64,000 nucleotides of DNA, taken from positions 930,001-994,000 of the forward strand of contig JADKBM010000004.1 of NCBI GenBank assembly GCA_016715115.1, read 5' to 3'. Positions 35,300 to 44,836 of this stretch are shown piece after piece. A model generated the notes under the pieces. It ran no database searches and was not told where the DNA came from. It was given only the letters and a program-made list of their open reading frames with translations. The stretch's first letter is position 1, and every line of letters begins with the position of its first letter. A program made the position numbers and the translations under genes. The DNA is from Acidobacteriota bacterium (lineage in GTDB: Bacteria; Acidobacteriota; Blastocatellia; Pyrinomonadales; Pyrinomonadaceae).

Positions 35300-35851
35300 A
35301 TGAAGTTCCTAAAAATCCTGGGCGCAATCGTGCTGCTTCTGATCGCCGCGCTTGCTGCGCTGGTGTTCCTGACGAAGACCGATTACAAGGTTGAACGCGA
35401 AGTGACGATCAACAAACCGCGCGCCGAGGTCTTCTCGTACGCGAAGATGCTCAAGAATCAAAACGATTGGGGGCCGTGGGTCAAACAGGATCCGAGCATC
35501 AAGCTCAATTACAAAGGCAACGACGGCGAGCCCGGATTCACCTCTTCCTGGGAAAGCAATATGGAAAACGTCGGCGTCGGCGAGCAGGAGATCAAGAAAA
35601 TCGACGAAGGCAAGCGGATCGACAGCGAACTGCGATTCAAAAAACCCTTCGAATCGACGAGTCAGGCGTATATGACGATGGAGGACGCGGGGCCGAATGC
35701 AACGAAAGTCCGTTGGGGATTTTCGGGATCGATGCCGCGACCGATGAATCTTATTCTGCTTGTGATGGATATGGACAAAGAGATCGGCAAGGACTTCGAC
35801 GCCGGGCTCGCGAATTTGAAGACGATTCTCGAGAAAAGTCAGGGGAACTAA
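35300..35851 (+). CDS. SRPBCC family (polyketide cyclase-like) membrane-anchored protein
   Basis: A 183-aa protein with an N-terminal membrane helix (ILGAIVLLLIAALAALVFL) and an SRPBCC/START-like domain (YKVEREVTINKPRAEVFSYAKMLKNQNDWGPW). Such folds bind hydrophobic ligands. GGAGG lies just upstream. The next gene starts right after its stop. Confidence 0.85.
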   Translation: MKFLKILGAIVLLLIAALAALVFLTKTDYKVEREVTINKPRAEVFSYAKMLKNQNDWGPWVKQDPSIKLNYKGNDGEPGFTSSWESNMENVGVGEQEIKKIDEGKRIDSELRFKKPFESTSQAYMTMEDAGPNATKVRWGFSGSMPRPMNLILLVMDMDKEIGKDFDAGLANLKTILEKSQGN

Positions 35852-36259
35852 ATGCTAAAGAATATGCTGTCGGTGGTCGCCGCGTTCATTATTGGCGGAA
35901 TTTGCGTTTTTGCGATCGAAAAGATCGGACACGCGGTCTATCCGGTTCCGGCGGGACTCGATATCTTAAGGCCCGAAACGATCATCGAGTATGTGAAAAA
36001 CGCGCCGGTCGGGGCGCTTCTGTTCGCGCTCGCTGCGCAATGCTTCGGGGCTTTCATCGGTGGGTTTGTTACCGCACTGATCGCGATCGCGAAGTTCCCG
36101 ATGGCGATGACGTACGGTGGACTGATATTGTTTTTCGCGCTGATGAACCTGATCGTCGTGCCGCATCCGTACTGGTTTATGGCACTCGCGCTGCTGCTTC
36201 CGGTCCCGCTCGCGCTCGCCGGTTCGAACTTCGGACAGCTGTTCGCCAAACGGAGTTGA
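35852..36259 (+). CDS. Unrecognised small membrane protein
   Basis: A 135-aa protein with four probable helices (MLSVVAAFIIGGICVFAIEKIG; VGALLFALAAQCFGAFIGGFVTALIA; MTYGGLILFFALMNLIVV; WFMALALLLPVPLALAGSNFG). It begins immediately after the SRPBCC stop codon and is surely co-transcribed. Function unknown. Confidence 0.75.
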   Translation: MLKNMLSVVAAFIIGGICVFAIEKIGHAVYPVPAGLDILRPETIIEYVKNAPVGALLFALAAQCFGAFIGGFVTALIAIAKFPMAMTYGGLILFFALMNLIVVPHPYWFMALALLLPVPLALAGSNFGQLFAKRS

Positions 36260-36398
36260 AACCCGAATTACGCAATTGAACGCCGATCTCCATTTCTCGT
36301 TGTTCGACGGAAAGATTGCGCGCGAAATAAGCAAAGCCGGGTGAACTTGACGCGTACCAGATCAGTTAAGAAAAATTCGAACATCAGGAGAAAAGCAT

Positions 36399-36800
36399 AT
36401 GGCAAAAGTAACAGGAATTGGCGGAGTATTCATTAAGAGCGCCGGCAAGGGCTCGGAACTCGCGGCGTGGTATCAGAAGAATCTCGGTATCAGCCTTGAA
36501 AGCTGGGGCGGCTCGATATTGAAATGGACTGACGACAAAGCTGAAGACGGCGGCCTTACGGTTTGGAGCACGGCGGACGCCGACAGCAAATGGTTCAGCC
36601 CCAGCGAATCGACGTTTATGATCAATTACCGGGTCGATGATATGGACGAATTGCTCGCGTCGTTGCGGGAGAATGGCGTCGAGATCGTATCGGGCCCCGA
36701 ATCACACGAAAACGGCAAATTCGCCTGGATAATGGACCCCGACGGCAACAAGGTCGAGCTTTGGGAGCCGATGATCTTTGACGAGAAGAATAAGGCATAA
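36399..36800 (+). CDS. VOC family (glyoxalase-like) protein 4
   Basis: A 133-aa VOC protein (IGGVFIKSAGKGSELAAWYQKNLGI; FAWIMDPDGNKVELWEPM). AGGAG lies about 9 nt before ATG. It is the last gene of the small-gene cluster, separated from the M14 peptidase gene by about 190 bp without a gene. Substrate unknown. Confidence 0.9.
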   Translation: MAKVTGIGGVFIKSAGKGSELAAWYQKNLGISLESWGGSILKWTDDKAEDGGLTVWSTADADSKWFSPSESTFMINYRVDDMDELLASLRENGVEIVSGPESHENGKFAWIMDPDGNKVELWEPMIFDEKNKA

Positions 36801-36991
36801 AATCAACGACCTGTAAGTCGCTTTGCAGACGTTAACGGCGTCGACGTCGGTCGCGTCTTAGCGTATTCCAACCGTTCACGCCGCACCCGCGAAGAGCGCT
36901 TCACGAATTCACAGCGGTCGACGACGGCGAATGCATAAAGTGTTTCGCGGGAAGTTCCTTCTTATGCGTAGTTTGGGTTAACATTCTTCCT

Positions 36992-38281
36992 GTGAAAAAA
37001 CTCAGCGCATCATTTCTGTATCTGGCCCTGCTTCTCGCGGGGTTGCTTCAGTTGGGGCTGGCGCAGGATCCGCGGCCGGTGTTTCAGGGTTCGACGTCGG
37101 TTCAGGTCGACACGACCTCGCGGCCGATCGCGAAGCAGGAAAAACGCGCGTTTTCCTTTGAGGCGGATCAGGTTTACTTCTCGAACCAGTTCGACGGAGC
37201 GCGTTTGACCGAGATCGCGCGCACCGGCGATAACGCCTATACGATCACGATCACGCCTGAGAATACGCCGGTGAATATGAGTCCGTGGTATGCGTTCCGC
37301 GTCCGTTCACTCAAGAAAAAGGACATCTACGTGACGCTCGAGTATCCCGAATCGGCGCGTCATCGCTATTCTCCCCAGATCAGCAAAGACGGCAAAGAGT
37401 GGAAGCCGCTGGAATCCGCTCGAATCGAAGAGATCGGCAACGACCCGAACGACAAAAGCGCCACGGCGCGCCCGAAAAGCGTCAGACTTCGTCTGAGCGT
37501 GGGCCGCAAACCGCTCTGGATCTCAGCCCAGGAATTGCAGAATTCGGCACAGGTCTTCGCTTGGATGGAAAGACTCGCGCGGAAAAAGAAGCTCAAGATC
37601 GAAGAGATCGGCAAAAGCACGGAGGGACGTCCGCTGCGGATGCTGACAATCGGAAATCCGAAAGCGAAGAAGTTCGTCTTAGTGATCTCCCGGCAACATC
37701 CGCCGGAGGTTACGGGGTATTTCGCGATGCAGGCGTTCGTCGAACGCATCGCCTACAAATCGAAACTCTCAAAGGAATTCCGAAAGGACTGGGCAATGTA
37801 CGTCGTCCCGCTGATGAATCCCGACGGTGTCGACAACGGTCAATGGCGCCACAACTCGGGCGGCATCGACCTGAATCGCGACTGGGAGGCGTTCAATCAA
37901 CCGGAAACCATCGCCGTTAGGGAATTTCTGAAACGGCGCGAATTGGAATCTGGCGGCAAATTCTATTTCGGAATCGATTTCCACTCGACGTGGGACGACA
38001 TCTACTATCCGATGGAAAGGAGATTTACCGATACGAATCTGCCCGGACTGACCTGGAACTGGCTCGACGCGATCAAAAGGTCGATCCCGAATTACGAGCC
38101 CAACATTCGCCCGAACGACAAACTCGAACCGACCATCGTTTCCCGAAACTACTTTATGAAGGCGCACAAAATGGAGGCGATCGTTTTCGAGATCGGGGAC
38201 AATACGCCGCGTGATTTCATCCGCGAAAAGGGCCGGGTCGGCGCCGACGAACTTATGAAACTGCTTTTAGAGGCGCAGTAA
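36992..38281 (+). CDS. Secreted M14 zinc carboxypeptidase
   Basis: A 429-aa secreted peptidase starting at GTG with a signal peptide (about 1-24). The M14 zinc ligands are His236 and Glu239 (SRQHPPEVTG) and the later histidine in IDFHSTWDD near 333. WRHNSGGIDLNRDWEAF carries the substrate-binding Asn-Arg, and VFEIGDNTPRDFI holds the catalytic glutamate. An N-terminal beta domain of about 170 residues precedes the catalytic part, an architecture seen in cytosolic carboxypeptidase-like M14 proteins. It removes C-terminal residues outside the cytoplasm. Confidence 0.92.
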   Translation: MKKLSASFLYLALLLAGLLQLGLAQDPRPVFQGSTSVQVDTTSRPIAKQEKRAFSFEADQVYFSNQFDGARLTEIARTGDNAYTITITPENTPVNMSPWYAFRVRSLKKKDIYVTLEYPESARHRYSPQISKDGKEWKPLESARIEEIGNDPNDKSATARPKSVRLRLSVGRKPLWISAQELQNSAQVFAWMERLARKKKLKIEEIGKSTEGRPLRMLTIGNPKAKKFVLVISRQHPPEVTGYFAMQAFVERIAYKSKLSKEFRKDWAMYVVPLMNPDGVDNGQWRHNSGGIDLNRDWEAFNQPETIAVREFLKRRELESGGKFYFGIDFHSTWDDIYYPMERRFTDTNLPGLTWNWLDAIKRSIPNYEPNIRPNDKLEPTIVSRNYFMKAHKMEAIVFEIGDNTPRDFIREKGRVGADELMKLLLEAQ

Positions 38282-38301
38282 AAACCAAAGGAAGGTCCGC
38301 T

Positions 38302-39270
38302 TTGAGTTCCGATAATTGTTCCATACCGTGCAATCTTTGCGGCTCGACCGATGTCGAGGAGCTGAGTCTGGTCGACCGCGACTCAAGCTATCTGCGGACC
38401 GTGATATGCACCAATTGCGGCCTCGTCTGGTCGGACCCGAGACCTGACGCCGACGCGATCAAGAACTATTACACAAAAGACTATCGCATCGCTTACAAAG
38501 GCCGATACACGCCGAAACTGAAACACGTTTATCGGGCCGGAGATATCGCAAAGTCGAGATATTCGGCGGTCAAAAATCTCCTCTCACCGAGCGACTCGAT
38601 CCTGGACGTGGGCGCCGGCGGCGGAGAATTCGTTTACCTGATGCGAGAGCTCGGATTTGACGCCCGCGCGATCGAGCCGAATGAAGGTTACGGGAACTAC
38701 GCAAAAGACGAACTCGGGTTGCCGGTCGAGATCGGCTTCATTCAGCAGGCAACGTTGCCCGACGATTTCTATCATTTGGTCACGATCCACCACGTGCTCG
38801 AACATCTCGACGATCCGCGTGCCGTGCTCGAAAAAGTTCGTCGTTCGATGCGCGATAACGGAGTCCTCGCGATCGAGGTCCCAAATGTCGAGGGTGTTTG
38901 TTTCGCGCCGCGCCAGCGGTTCCATAACGCTCATTTATACAGTTTCAATTCAACGACGCTGCGGCTTATCGGCGAGAGCGCGGGATTCTCGATCGAAAGC
39001 CAGGGCCAGTCCGAAGACGGCGGCGTGATCACGGCGATCTTCCGCAAGACAACCGCGTCTCCCGTCAAGGCAACGATCGAAAGCGAAAACTTCAACCGTA
39101 TAGCGTCGGTTGTCCGTTCGCATTCAGCGAGATCTTACTATTCGAGCAAATGGCCTTACACCCGGCGACTGGATAAGCTCCGGCGGTATTTCAACGAACG
39201 CGAAGCCATTAGAAGCGCGAAAAACGGGCGCGAAGTACTCGAGTCGGTCTTCGCCAGCAAACCAACCTGA
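38302..39270 (+). CDS. Class I SAM-dependent methyltransferase with N-terminal zinc ribbon
   Basis: A 322-aa protein with TTG start after AAAGGAAGG. Residues 5-40 carry a Cys4 cluster (CNLCGS, CTNCG). The methyltransferase core has SILDVGAGGGEFVYLM near 96, YHLVTIHHVLEHLDDP near 155, and a PNVEG segment. This is the sugar-modifying methyltransferase group (methyltransferase_11/23-like) often in polysaccharide loci. The stop overlaps the acyltransferase start by 1 nt, and an epimerase lies beyond, so a cell-envelope role is likely. Confidence 0.9.
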   Translation: MSSDNCSIPCNLCGSTDVEELSLVDRDSSYLRTVICTNCGLVWSDPRPDADAIKNYYTKDYRIAYKGRYTPKLKHVYRAGDIAKSRYSAVKNLLSPSDSILDVGAGGGEFVYLMRELGFDARAIEPNEGYGNYAKDELGLPVEIGFIQQATLPDDFYHLVTIHHVLEHLDDPRAVLEKVRRSMRDNGVLAIEVPNVEGVCFAPRQRFHNAHLYSFNSTTLRLIGESAGFSIESQGQSEDGGVITAIFRKTTASPVKATIESENFNRIASVVRSHSARSYYSSKWPYTRRLDKLRRYFNEREAIRSAKNGREVLESVFASKPT

Positions 39271-40190
39271 TGCCGAAGAAACGGAGCAAACTTCAAAACA
39301 ACGCGGAACTGATCGCGATGCGGTCGCTTCTTGGCGCAATCGGAGCGTTGCCTTTCAAAACCTCGCTGCGCTTCGGAAAAGCAGTCGGTCGCTTTCTCTC
39401 CAAGCGATTTCCGAGGCTTCTCAAGACGGCGCGGCGCAATCTTGAGATCGCGATGCCGGAGATCACGGAAGAGGAAAAAGAACGGATCGTCCGTGGCACG
39501 TTCGAATCGCTGGGACGGCATCTCGGTTTCGTTTCGCACTTCAAGAGGTTCAAACACGAGGACGTGCGTGACCTCGTTGACATCGTCGGACGCGAGAATT
39601 TCTACGAGGCCCACGCGCGCGGAAAGGGCATCTTGTTCTTTACGGGTCATTTCGGGAGTTGGGAGGTTTTCAATCTCCTGCCGCCGGCGTTCGGCTATGA
39701 AATGAATATTCTCGTCCGGCGCATCGATAATCCGTTGGTCGAGGACTTTGTCGATCAAATGCGGACGCGATTCGGTTCAGTCACGCTCGACAAAATGAAA
39801 TCAGCCAGGACAATGTTCCGAATCCTGAAGAAAGGCGAACTCCTGGGAATACTGGCTGACCTGAACGTCCAGGAAAAAGACGGCGTGTTCGTTGATTTTT
39901 TCGGCGTTCCGGCCTCAACGACGACGAGCATCGCCAAGCTCGCGCTCAATACCGGCGCCGCCGTGCTTCCGGCGTTCGCGGTCTGGGACGAAGAAAAACA
40001 AAAGTATGTCGTTTATCTCGAACCCGAAATTCCCTACGATGCGACCGACAAATCAGATGAACATGTTGTCCGCTTGACGCAAGCGATAACCTCGACCGTC
40101 GAAAGGTTCGTCCGCAAGTATCCGGAACAATGGCTCTGGATTCACAAGCGTTGGAACACGCGTCCGAAAGGCGAGAAAGGGCTTTACTAG
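39270..40190 (+). CDS. LpxL/HtrB-like lysophospholipid acyltransferase
   Basis: A 306-aa membrane-associated acyltransferase of the lipid A late-acyltransferase family. It has an N-terminal hydrophobic segment, the catalytic GHFGSWE (HX4E) motif near 131, and the final PEQWLWIHKRWNTRP typical of LpxL/HtrB. It likely adds an acyl chain to lipid A or a related glycolipid at the inner membrane. It is coupled to the methyltransferase gene (TGATG overlap). Confidence 0.9.
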   Translation: MPKKRSKLQNNAELIAMRSLLGAIGALPFKTSLRFGKAVGRFLSKRFPRLLKTARRNLEIAMPEITEEEKERIVRGTFESLGRHLGFVSHFKRFKHEDVRDLVDIVGRENFYEAHARGKGILFFTGHFGSWEVFNLLPPAFGYEMNILVRRIDNPLVEDFVDQMRTRFGSVTLDKMKSARTMFRILKKGELLGILADLNVQEKDGVFVDFFGVPASTTTSIAKLALNTGAAVLPAFAVWDEEKQKYVVYLEPEIPYDATDKSDEHVVRLTQAITSTVERFVRKYPEQWLWIHKRWNTRPKGEKGLY

Positions 40191-40203
40191 TTTGGAGTTC
40201 GGC

Positions 40204-40322
40204 AAGAGTAACGCCTGAGAGTGACGCCTGAGAGTGACGCCTTCAGGCGTGAATGCCTTTTCATCGTCCAACGAAACGCTCGGTAGTCTGCGGCTGGTCA
40301 CGCCTGAAGGCGTTACTCTTAG
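40204..40322. repeat. Palindromic GAGTRACGCC repeats (BIME-like)
   Basis: Three direct copies of GAGTRACGCC (40206-40242), the last completed by TTCAGGCGTGA into a palindrome, face an inverse copy TCACGCCTGAAGGCGTTACTC (about 40299-40319). The outer bases match the lexA-imuA family at 22579-22789; the centre changes from CGCG-TTTA-CGCG to CGCC-TTCA-GGCG with pairing kept. It lies between convergent acyltransferase and epimerase genes and may end both transcripts. Confidence 0.8.
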
Positions 40323-40325
40323 GCC

Positions 40326-41285
40326 TTACTCGTGCAGGAACCACTCGGTGAATTTCGGAATTCCGTCGGCAATTTTGGTAGTTGGATCGTAGTTAAGCAA
40401 TCTCCGTGCTTTCGAGATGTCCGCGAATGTGATCGGAACGTCGCCCGGTTGCATCGGATGGCGCTCGACGTTCGCTTTCTTGCCGAGATTGACCTCCAGC
40501 AATTCGATCAGTTCGCGCAATTCGATGGTCTGCGACTCGCCAAGATTGAAGATCTCGTGCATCGAACCGTCAAAATCGATTGCCGCCCGCACACCTTGGA
40601 CGATGTCATCGACATACGTGTAGTCTCGACGGGTTGTGCCGTCGCCAAACATCTGGATCGGCTGGTCGTCGCGAATCAGTTTTGAAAACTTGTGGATTGC
40701 CAGGTCGGGCCGCTGGCGCGCGCCGTAAACCGTGAAGAATCTTAGGCAAACGGTCCGAATGTCATATAGGTGCGAGTAGGTATGGCACAATAATTCGCCG
40801 GCAGCTTTGGTCGCCGCGTATGGCGAGATCGTGCGCGAGATCTTGTCGTCTTCCGAAAAGGGAACCTTGCAATTGATCCCGTAAACGCTCGATGAAGAAC
40901 CGAAGACAAACTGCTTCACACCAGTCTTCTTGGCGGCTTCAAGCAAATTAAGAGTTCCGCAAACGTTGACCTCGGTATAAAGTTTCGGGTTTAGCAACGA
41001 CGGCCTGACTCCGGCGTATGCCGCCAGATGAACGACGGCGTCAAACTCGCCGGCTTCGAAGATCTTGTCGATCGTTTCCGAACAACAAATGTCTGCCTCG
41101 CGCAGAATGAAATCCTCGTTTTCAAGATGCGCCGCGACGTTCCGGCGCTTGATCTCGGGCGAATAGAAGGCGTTGAAATTGTCGATTATGGTTACTTTCG
41201 AATCTCCCTCGACGAGCAAACCATCAACCAAATGCGAACCGATGAAGCCGGCTCCGCCAGTTACCAGAATATGTTTTTTCCGCAT
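40326..41285 (-). CDS. NAD-dependent epimerase/dehydratase (UDP-glucuronate 4-epimerase-like)
   Basis: A 319-aa extended SDR. It has TGGAGFIGSHLVDGLL (NAD-binding GxxGxxG), VVHLAAYAGVRPSL, FGSSSSVYG and the catalytic YAATK (Y and K). AGVRPS and the RFFTVYGARQRPDLAIHKF stretch are typical of UDP-glucuronate 4-epimerases. It probably makes UDP-galacturonate for envelope polysaccharide. It is convergent with the LpxL-like gene. Confidence 0.92.
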   Translation of the reverse strand: MRKKHILVTGGAGFIGSHLVDGLLVEGDSKVTIIDNFNAFYSPEIKRRNVAAHLENEDFILREADICCSETIDKIFEAGEFDAVVHLAAYAGVRPSLLNPKLYTEVNVCGTLNLLEAAKKTGVKQFVFGSSSSVYGINCKVPFSEDDKISRTISPYAATKAAGELLCHTYSHLYDIRTVCLRFFTVYGARQRPDLAIHKFSKLIRDDQPIQMFGDGTTRRDYTYVDDIVQGVRAAIDFDGSMHEIFNLGESQTIELRELIELLEVNLGKKANVERHPMQPGDVPITFADISKARRLLNYDPTTKIADGIPKFTEWFLHE

Positions 41286-41452
41286 TATTTAAGAGGGGTA
41301 TTTACTTAAATTAACAGGCAAGATAGCACAGTTGCCCGCGGTTCGGCAAAAAGCCCGGGTCTTCGATTAAACAATGCTCCGTGGTAAAATCGCGATAGAA
41401 TCGCAGATTGGCGATTGCAGTTCGTTCCCAGTTGTTTGTTGGAGGATAGGTT

Positions 41453-42790
41453 ATGAAACTCAGGTTTTTGTTTACATTTCTACTGATAACTCTAGTCTCG
41501 CTGATTGCTCCTTTGTCTACTGTCGCCCAAAAGATCGACTCGATCGAACGTGAACGGATGAAGTCGATGCTGACCAACATAAAAAACACGATCAAGAAAG
41601 AGTATTACGATCCGAATTTTCACGGGATCGACATCGAAGCGCGATTTAAGGCGGCGTCCGAACGGTTGAATCAGATCACGACGACGAGTCAGGGAATGGG
41701 CGTGATCGCTCAAGCGCTGATCGATTTCAATGACTCGCACCTTTTCTTCATTCCGCCGGCGACCAACATCGACGTCGAATACGGTTGGCGTTATCAAATG
41801 TTCGGCGACAGGTGTTTCGTGATCCGCGTCAACCCGAAGAGCGATGCCGCGAAGAAGGGATTGAAGATCGGCGACGAGGTCCTCGCGATCGAGTCGTTTC
41901 GCCCGACCCGCAAGGATCTTTGGAAGATGGAGTATTACTACAACGTGATCAGCAAACGGCCGGGTTTGAACGTCAAGGTGCTGAGCCCCGGCGAAACCCA
42001 ACCGCGCGACCTGGCGATCGAATCCAATGTCCGCAAACTGCCGAAAGTCATAAACATCCAGATGCTTGGCGATCTTTTTGACACGAGCGGCAAAACGGCC
42101 TTCGATTACAACTACTTCAAGTACGTCGGCAATGCGACGATCTGGAAAATGCCGTCATTCGGAATCCAACCGGAGAACATCGACACAATGATGAGCAAGA
42201 TCCGCGGTTCGTCTTTGATCCTCGATCTTCGTGGAAACGGCGGCGGTTATATCGTCACGCTTGAACGGCTGGCCGCGTATATGTTCGACAAGGATCTGAA
42301 GATCGCCGAACTCAAGGGCCGCAAAGAAATGAAACCGCAACAGAGCAAAACAAAGGGCAAGGACGGCTATGCGGGCAAGCTGATCGTTTTGATCGACGGC
42401 GAATCGGGTTCGGCGGCGGAGATCTTCGCGCGCCTTGTGCAGCTCGAAAAGCGCGGCATCGTGATCGGCGACACATCGTCTGGGGCGGTGATGCAGTCAC
42501 GGCAGTTTCCGCTCAGCACCGGTGCCAACGACGAAGTCGCCTATGGTGTCAGCGTGACGAATGCGGACGTCATAATGTCGGACGGAAAGAGCCTCGAACA
42601 TACCGGAGTGACGCCGGATGAGATCGTAATTCCGGAGGCCGCCGACATCGCCAACGGGCGTGATCCCGTTTTGTCGCGAGCGCTTATGCTGACCGGAGCC
42701 AACGTGTCGCCGGACGAGGCGGGAAAATACTTCCAATATGTCTGGAAGGAATATCAGGGCCGCGACATCATCGAGATTCAGATGAAGTAA
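41453..42790 (+). CDS. S41-family serine protease (PDZ-containing)
   Basis: A 445-aa secreted or periplasmic protein with signal peptide (about 1-25, ending STVAQ). A PDZ-like domain (RVNPKSDAAKKGLKIGDEVLAI) is followed by the S41/tail-specific protease core: LILDLRGNGGGYI, then LIVLIDGESGSAAEIFARLVQ with the nucleophilic serine in the GSAAE segment, and KRGIVIGDTSSGAV. It cleaves near C-termini of unfolded proteins. It converges on the RDD gene one base after its stop. Confidence 0.9.
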   Translation: MKLRFLFTFLLITLVSLIAPLSTVAQKIDSIERERMKSMLTNIKNTIKKEYYDPNFHGIDIEARFKAASERLNQITTTSQGMGVIAQALIDFNDSHLFFIPPATNIDVEYGWRYQMFGDRCFVIRVNPKSDAAKKGLKIGDEVLAIESFRPTRKDLWKMEYYYNVISKRPGLNVKVLSPGETQPRDLAIESNVRKLPKVINIQMLGDLFDTSGKTAFDYNYFKYVGNATIWKMPSFGIQPENIDTMMSKIRGSSLILDLRGNGGGYIVTLERLAAYMFDKDLKIAELKGRKEMKPQQSKTKGKDGYAGKLIVLIDGESGSAAEIFARLVQLEKRGIVIGDTSSGAVMQSRQFPLSTGANDEVAYGVSVTNADVIMSDGKSLEHTGVTPDEIVIPEAADIANGRDPVLSRALMLTGANVSPDEAGKYFQYVWKEYQGRDIIEIQMK

Positions 42791-42791
42791 C

Positions 42792-43643
42792 TCAGTTAAG
42801 GAACTTCTGCCGCTGGTGAAAGCGATGGAGGATCTCTTCGAGGAAGCCTTCGTATGTAAAATCCTCAAGCGAGTACTGAGGTTTCAGTTTGTACATTATC
42901 GGCAGGGCGACGCGCCACGCCATCCAAAGACGCTGCCGCTCGGACAGATCCCAACGGCGGCGCAAAAACACTTCGACGACTTCGACCTCGTCGTGCGTCA
43001 GCGACCGGATATCGGTTTGAAACTCGACCTTTTTTTGCACGCGCCGAAAGGCGGCATCGCTGATTTGATTTGAAAACGTCTCGGCGAACGTCGGCGCCTC
43101 GTCCGTGCGCTCGCGGACGACGACCGTGCCGGCGAACATATCGCCGATGCGCTGGTCTCGACTGCTCGAGAAGACGGAGATCAGTCCGATCGAGTAGAAG
43201 GGAATGATCGCGGCCGTCGGAAAAGAATCGAAGATCCGAAGCAGATTTCTGGCGACCGCTTCCCAGAGCGTGATCGGCCGGCCGTCCTCGCGGATGACAC
43301 GCAGTTTGAGCAGGCGTTTGCCCGGCGTTTGCCCGTTCCAGAGCCATTCAAAGAAAACGAAGTAACCCGCGAACAACGCGAAAACGACGAGGATCATAAT
43401 CGCGATCGTCCATTTCGACATTTCCTTCAGGACTTCCTGTGGTTCCTTGTCGAGTCCTTCGAGTCCGACTCCGGACCAGGTTATGAACGCCCAGGCGACG
43501 ATGAAGATCGCCATAAACTGAATAAAATGATCGATCGCGACCGCGAGAAACCGATTTCCGATCGATGCCAATGCAAACGCCAGCGGAACGCGTTCGGGCG
43601 TTTCGATAATCAGAGTTTCTTCGCTTTCGATGATTTGCGGCAT
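42792..43643 (-). CDS. RDD family membrane protein
   Basis: A 283-aa membrane protein with RDD domain: FALASIGNRFLAVAIDHFIQ, two hydrophobic helices (FMAIFIVAWAFITW; AIMILVVFALFAGYFVFFEWL), NGQTPGKRLLKLRVI and the RDQRIGDMFAGTVVV signature. The C-terminal 80 residues are soluble and helical. Its start overlaps the tyrS stop (TGATG on the minus strand), so it is translated from the tyrS message. Role unknown. Confidence 0.9.
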   Translation of the reverse strand: MPQIIESEETLIIETPERVPLAFALASIGNRFLAVAIDHFIQFMAIFIVAWAFITWSGVGLEGLDKEPQEVLKEMSKWTIAIMILVVFALFAGYFVFFEWLWNGQTPGKRLLKLRVIREDGRPITLWEAVARNLLRIFDSFPTAAIIPFYSIGLISVFSSSRDQRIGDMFAGTVVVRERTDEAPTFAETFSNQISDAAFRRVQKKVEFQTDIRSLTHDEVEVVEVFLRRRWDLSERQRLWMAWRVALPIMYKLKPQYSLEDFTYEGFLEEILHRFHQRQKFLN

Positions 43644-44836
43644 CAGTGTTTCCGAATCCGCAGGAAACGGCGTTTACCGACCTGCAACAAGATCTCTTCG
43701 CTTAATTCAACTTCTGCGGCCGGGTTTGAGACCTTTTCGCCGTCAACCTTCACGCCGCCTTGTTCGATAAGGCGTTTGGCCTCCTTTTTCGAGGGAGCGA
43801 GTCCGGTTTGATTGATCAGATCCGCGAGATTGTATTTGCCTGATTTGAGCAATGCCTCTTCGATCTCGTCCGGGACCTCCTTGTTGACAAAACGGCGATT
43901 GAAGTCGTCTTCGGCGTTTTTGGCGGCTTCGTTCGAATGAAAATCAGCAATGATGAGTTTCGCGAGTTCAACCTTGAGATTGCGCGGATTTTCGCCGCTC
44001 GACTTCATCCGGTCAATCTCCGCAGGCGTTCTGTCTGTCAGCAAATCAAAATAACGCCACATCAGATCGTCGGAAATCGACATTACTTTGCCGAACATTT
44101 CGTTCGGAGCTTCGTCGATGCCGATGTAGTTGTTGAGCGATTTCGACATCTTGTTGACGCCGTCGAGCCCTTCGAGCAAGGGCGTCGTCAAGATAACCTG
44201 CGGTTCCTGCGAGTACTCGCGCTGCAAATTGCGGCCGACCATCAGGTTGAATTTCTGGTCCGTCCCGCCGAGTTCGACGTCCGCCTGGAGCGCGACCGAG
44301 TCGTAGCCCTGCGTCAGCGGATAAAGCAGCTCGTGAAGCGAGATCGGCCGCTCTTCCCGGAGACGTTTTTCAAAATCGTCGCGTTCGAGGATCTGCTTGA
44401 CGGTCACGTGCGAGCACAACCGGACGAAAGCAGCCGCGTCGAACTTGTCCATCCATTCGGAATTGAAACGGATCTCCGTTTTCTGAGGATCAAGAAGCTT
44501 GAAAATTTGCGTTTTGTAGGTCTCGGCGTTGGCATTTATCTCCTCGCGCGAAAGCGGCGGTCGCGTCACGTTCTTGCCCGACGGATCGCCGATCATCCCC
44601 GTAAAATCGCCGATCAAGAAGATCGCGGTATGGCCGAGTTCCTGAAACTGACGGAGCTTGCGGATCACGACCGTGTGGCCGATATGAATGTCCGGCGCTG
44701 TCGGATCGGCACCGAGTTTGACGCGAAGTGGTTTGCCCGTTTTTGCGGAATGTTCGAGTTTTTTGCGCAGGTCGTCCGTGCGAATCACGTCCACCGTGCC
44801 TTTGGTCAGGAACTCAATCTGTTCATCGATCGTCAT
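43643..44836 (-). CDS. tyrS: Tyrosyl-tRNA synthetase
   Basis: A 397-aa class I synthetase that charges tRNA-Tyr. HIGH signature HIGH in PDIHIGHTVVIRKL (about 49-62), KMSKS in NKMSKSLNNYIG (about 227-238), and a C-terminal S4 RNA-binding domain (APSKKEAKRLIEQGGVKVDGEKV). The size and motif order fit the TyrZ-like bacterial group. It is followed by the overlapping RDD gene. Confidence 0.96.
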   Translation of the reverse strand: MTIDEQIEFLTKGTVDVIRTDDLRKKLEHSAKTGKPLRVKLGADPTAPDIHIGHTVVIRKLRQFQELGHTAIFLIGDFTGMIGDPSGKNVTRPPLSREEINANAETYKTQIFKLLDPQKTEIRFNSEWMDKFDAAAFVRLCSHVTVKQILERDDFEKRLREERPISLHELLYPLTQGYDSVALQADVELGGTDQKFNLMVGRNLQREYSQEPQVILTTPLLEGLDGVNKMSKSLNNYIGIDEAPNEMFGKVMSISDDLMWRYFDLLTDRTPAEIDRMKSSGENPRNLKVELAKLIIADFHSNEAAKNAEDDFNRRFVNKEVPDEIEEALLKSGKYNLADLINQTGLAPSKKEAKRLIEQGGVKVDGEKVSNPAAEVELSEEILLQVGKRRFLRIRKH

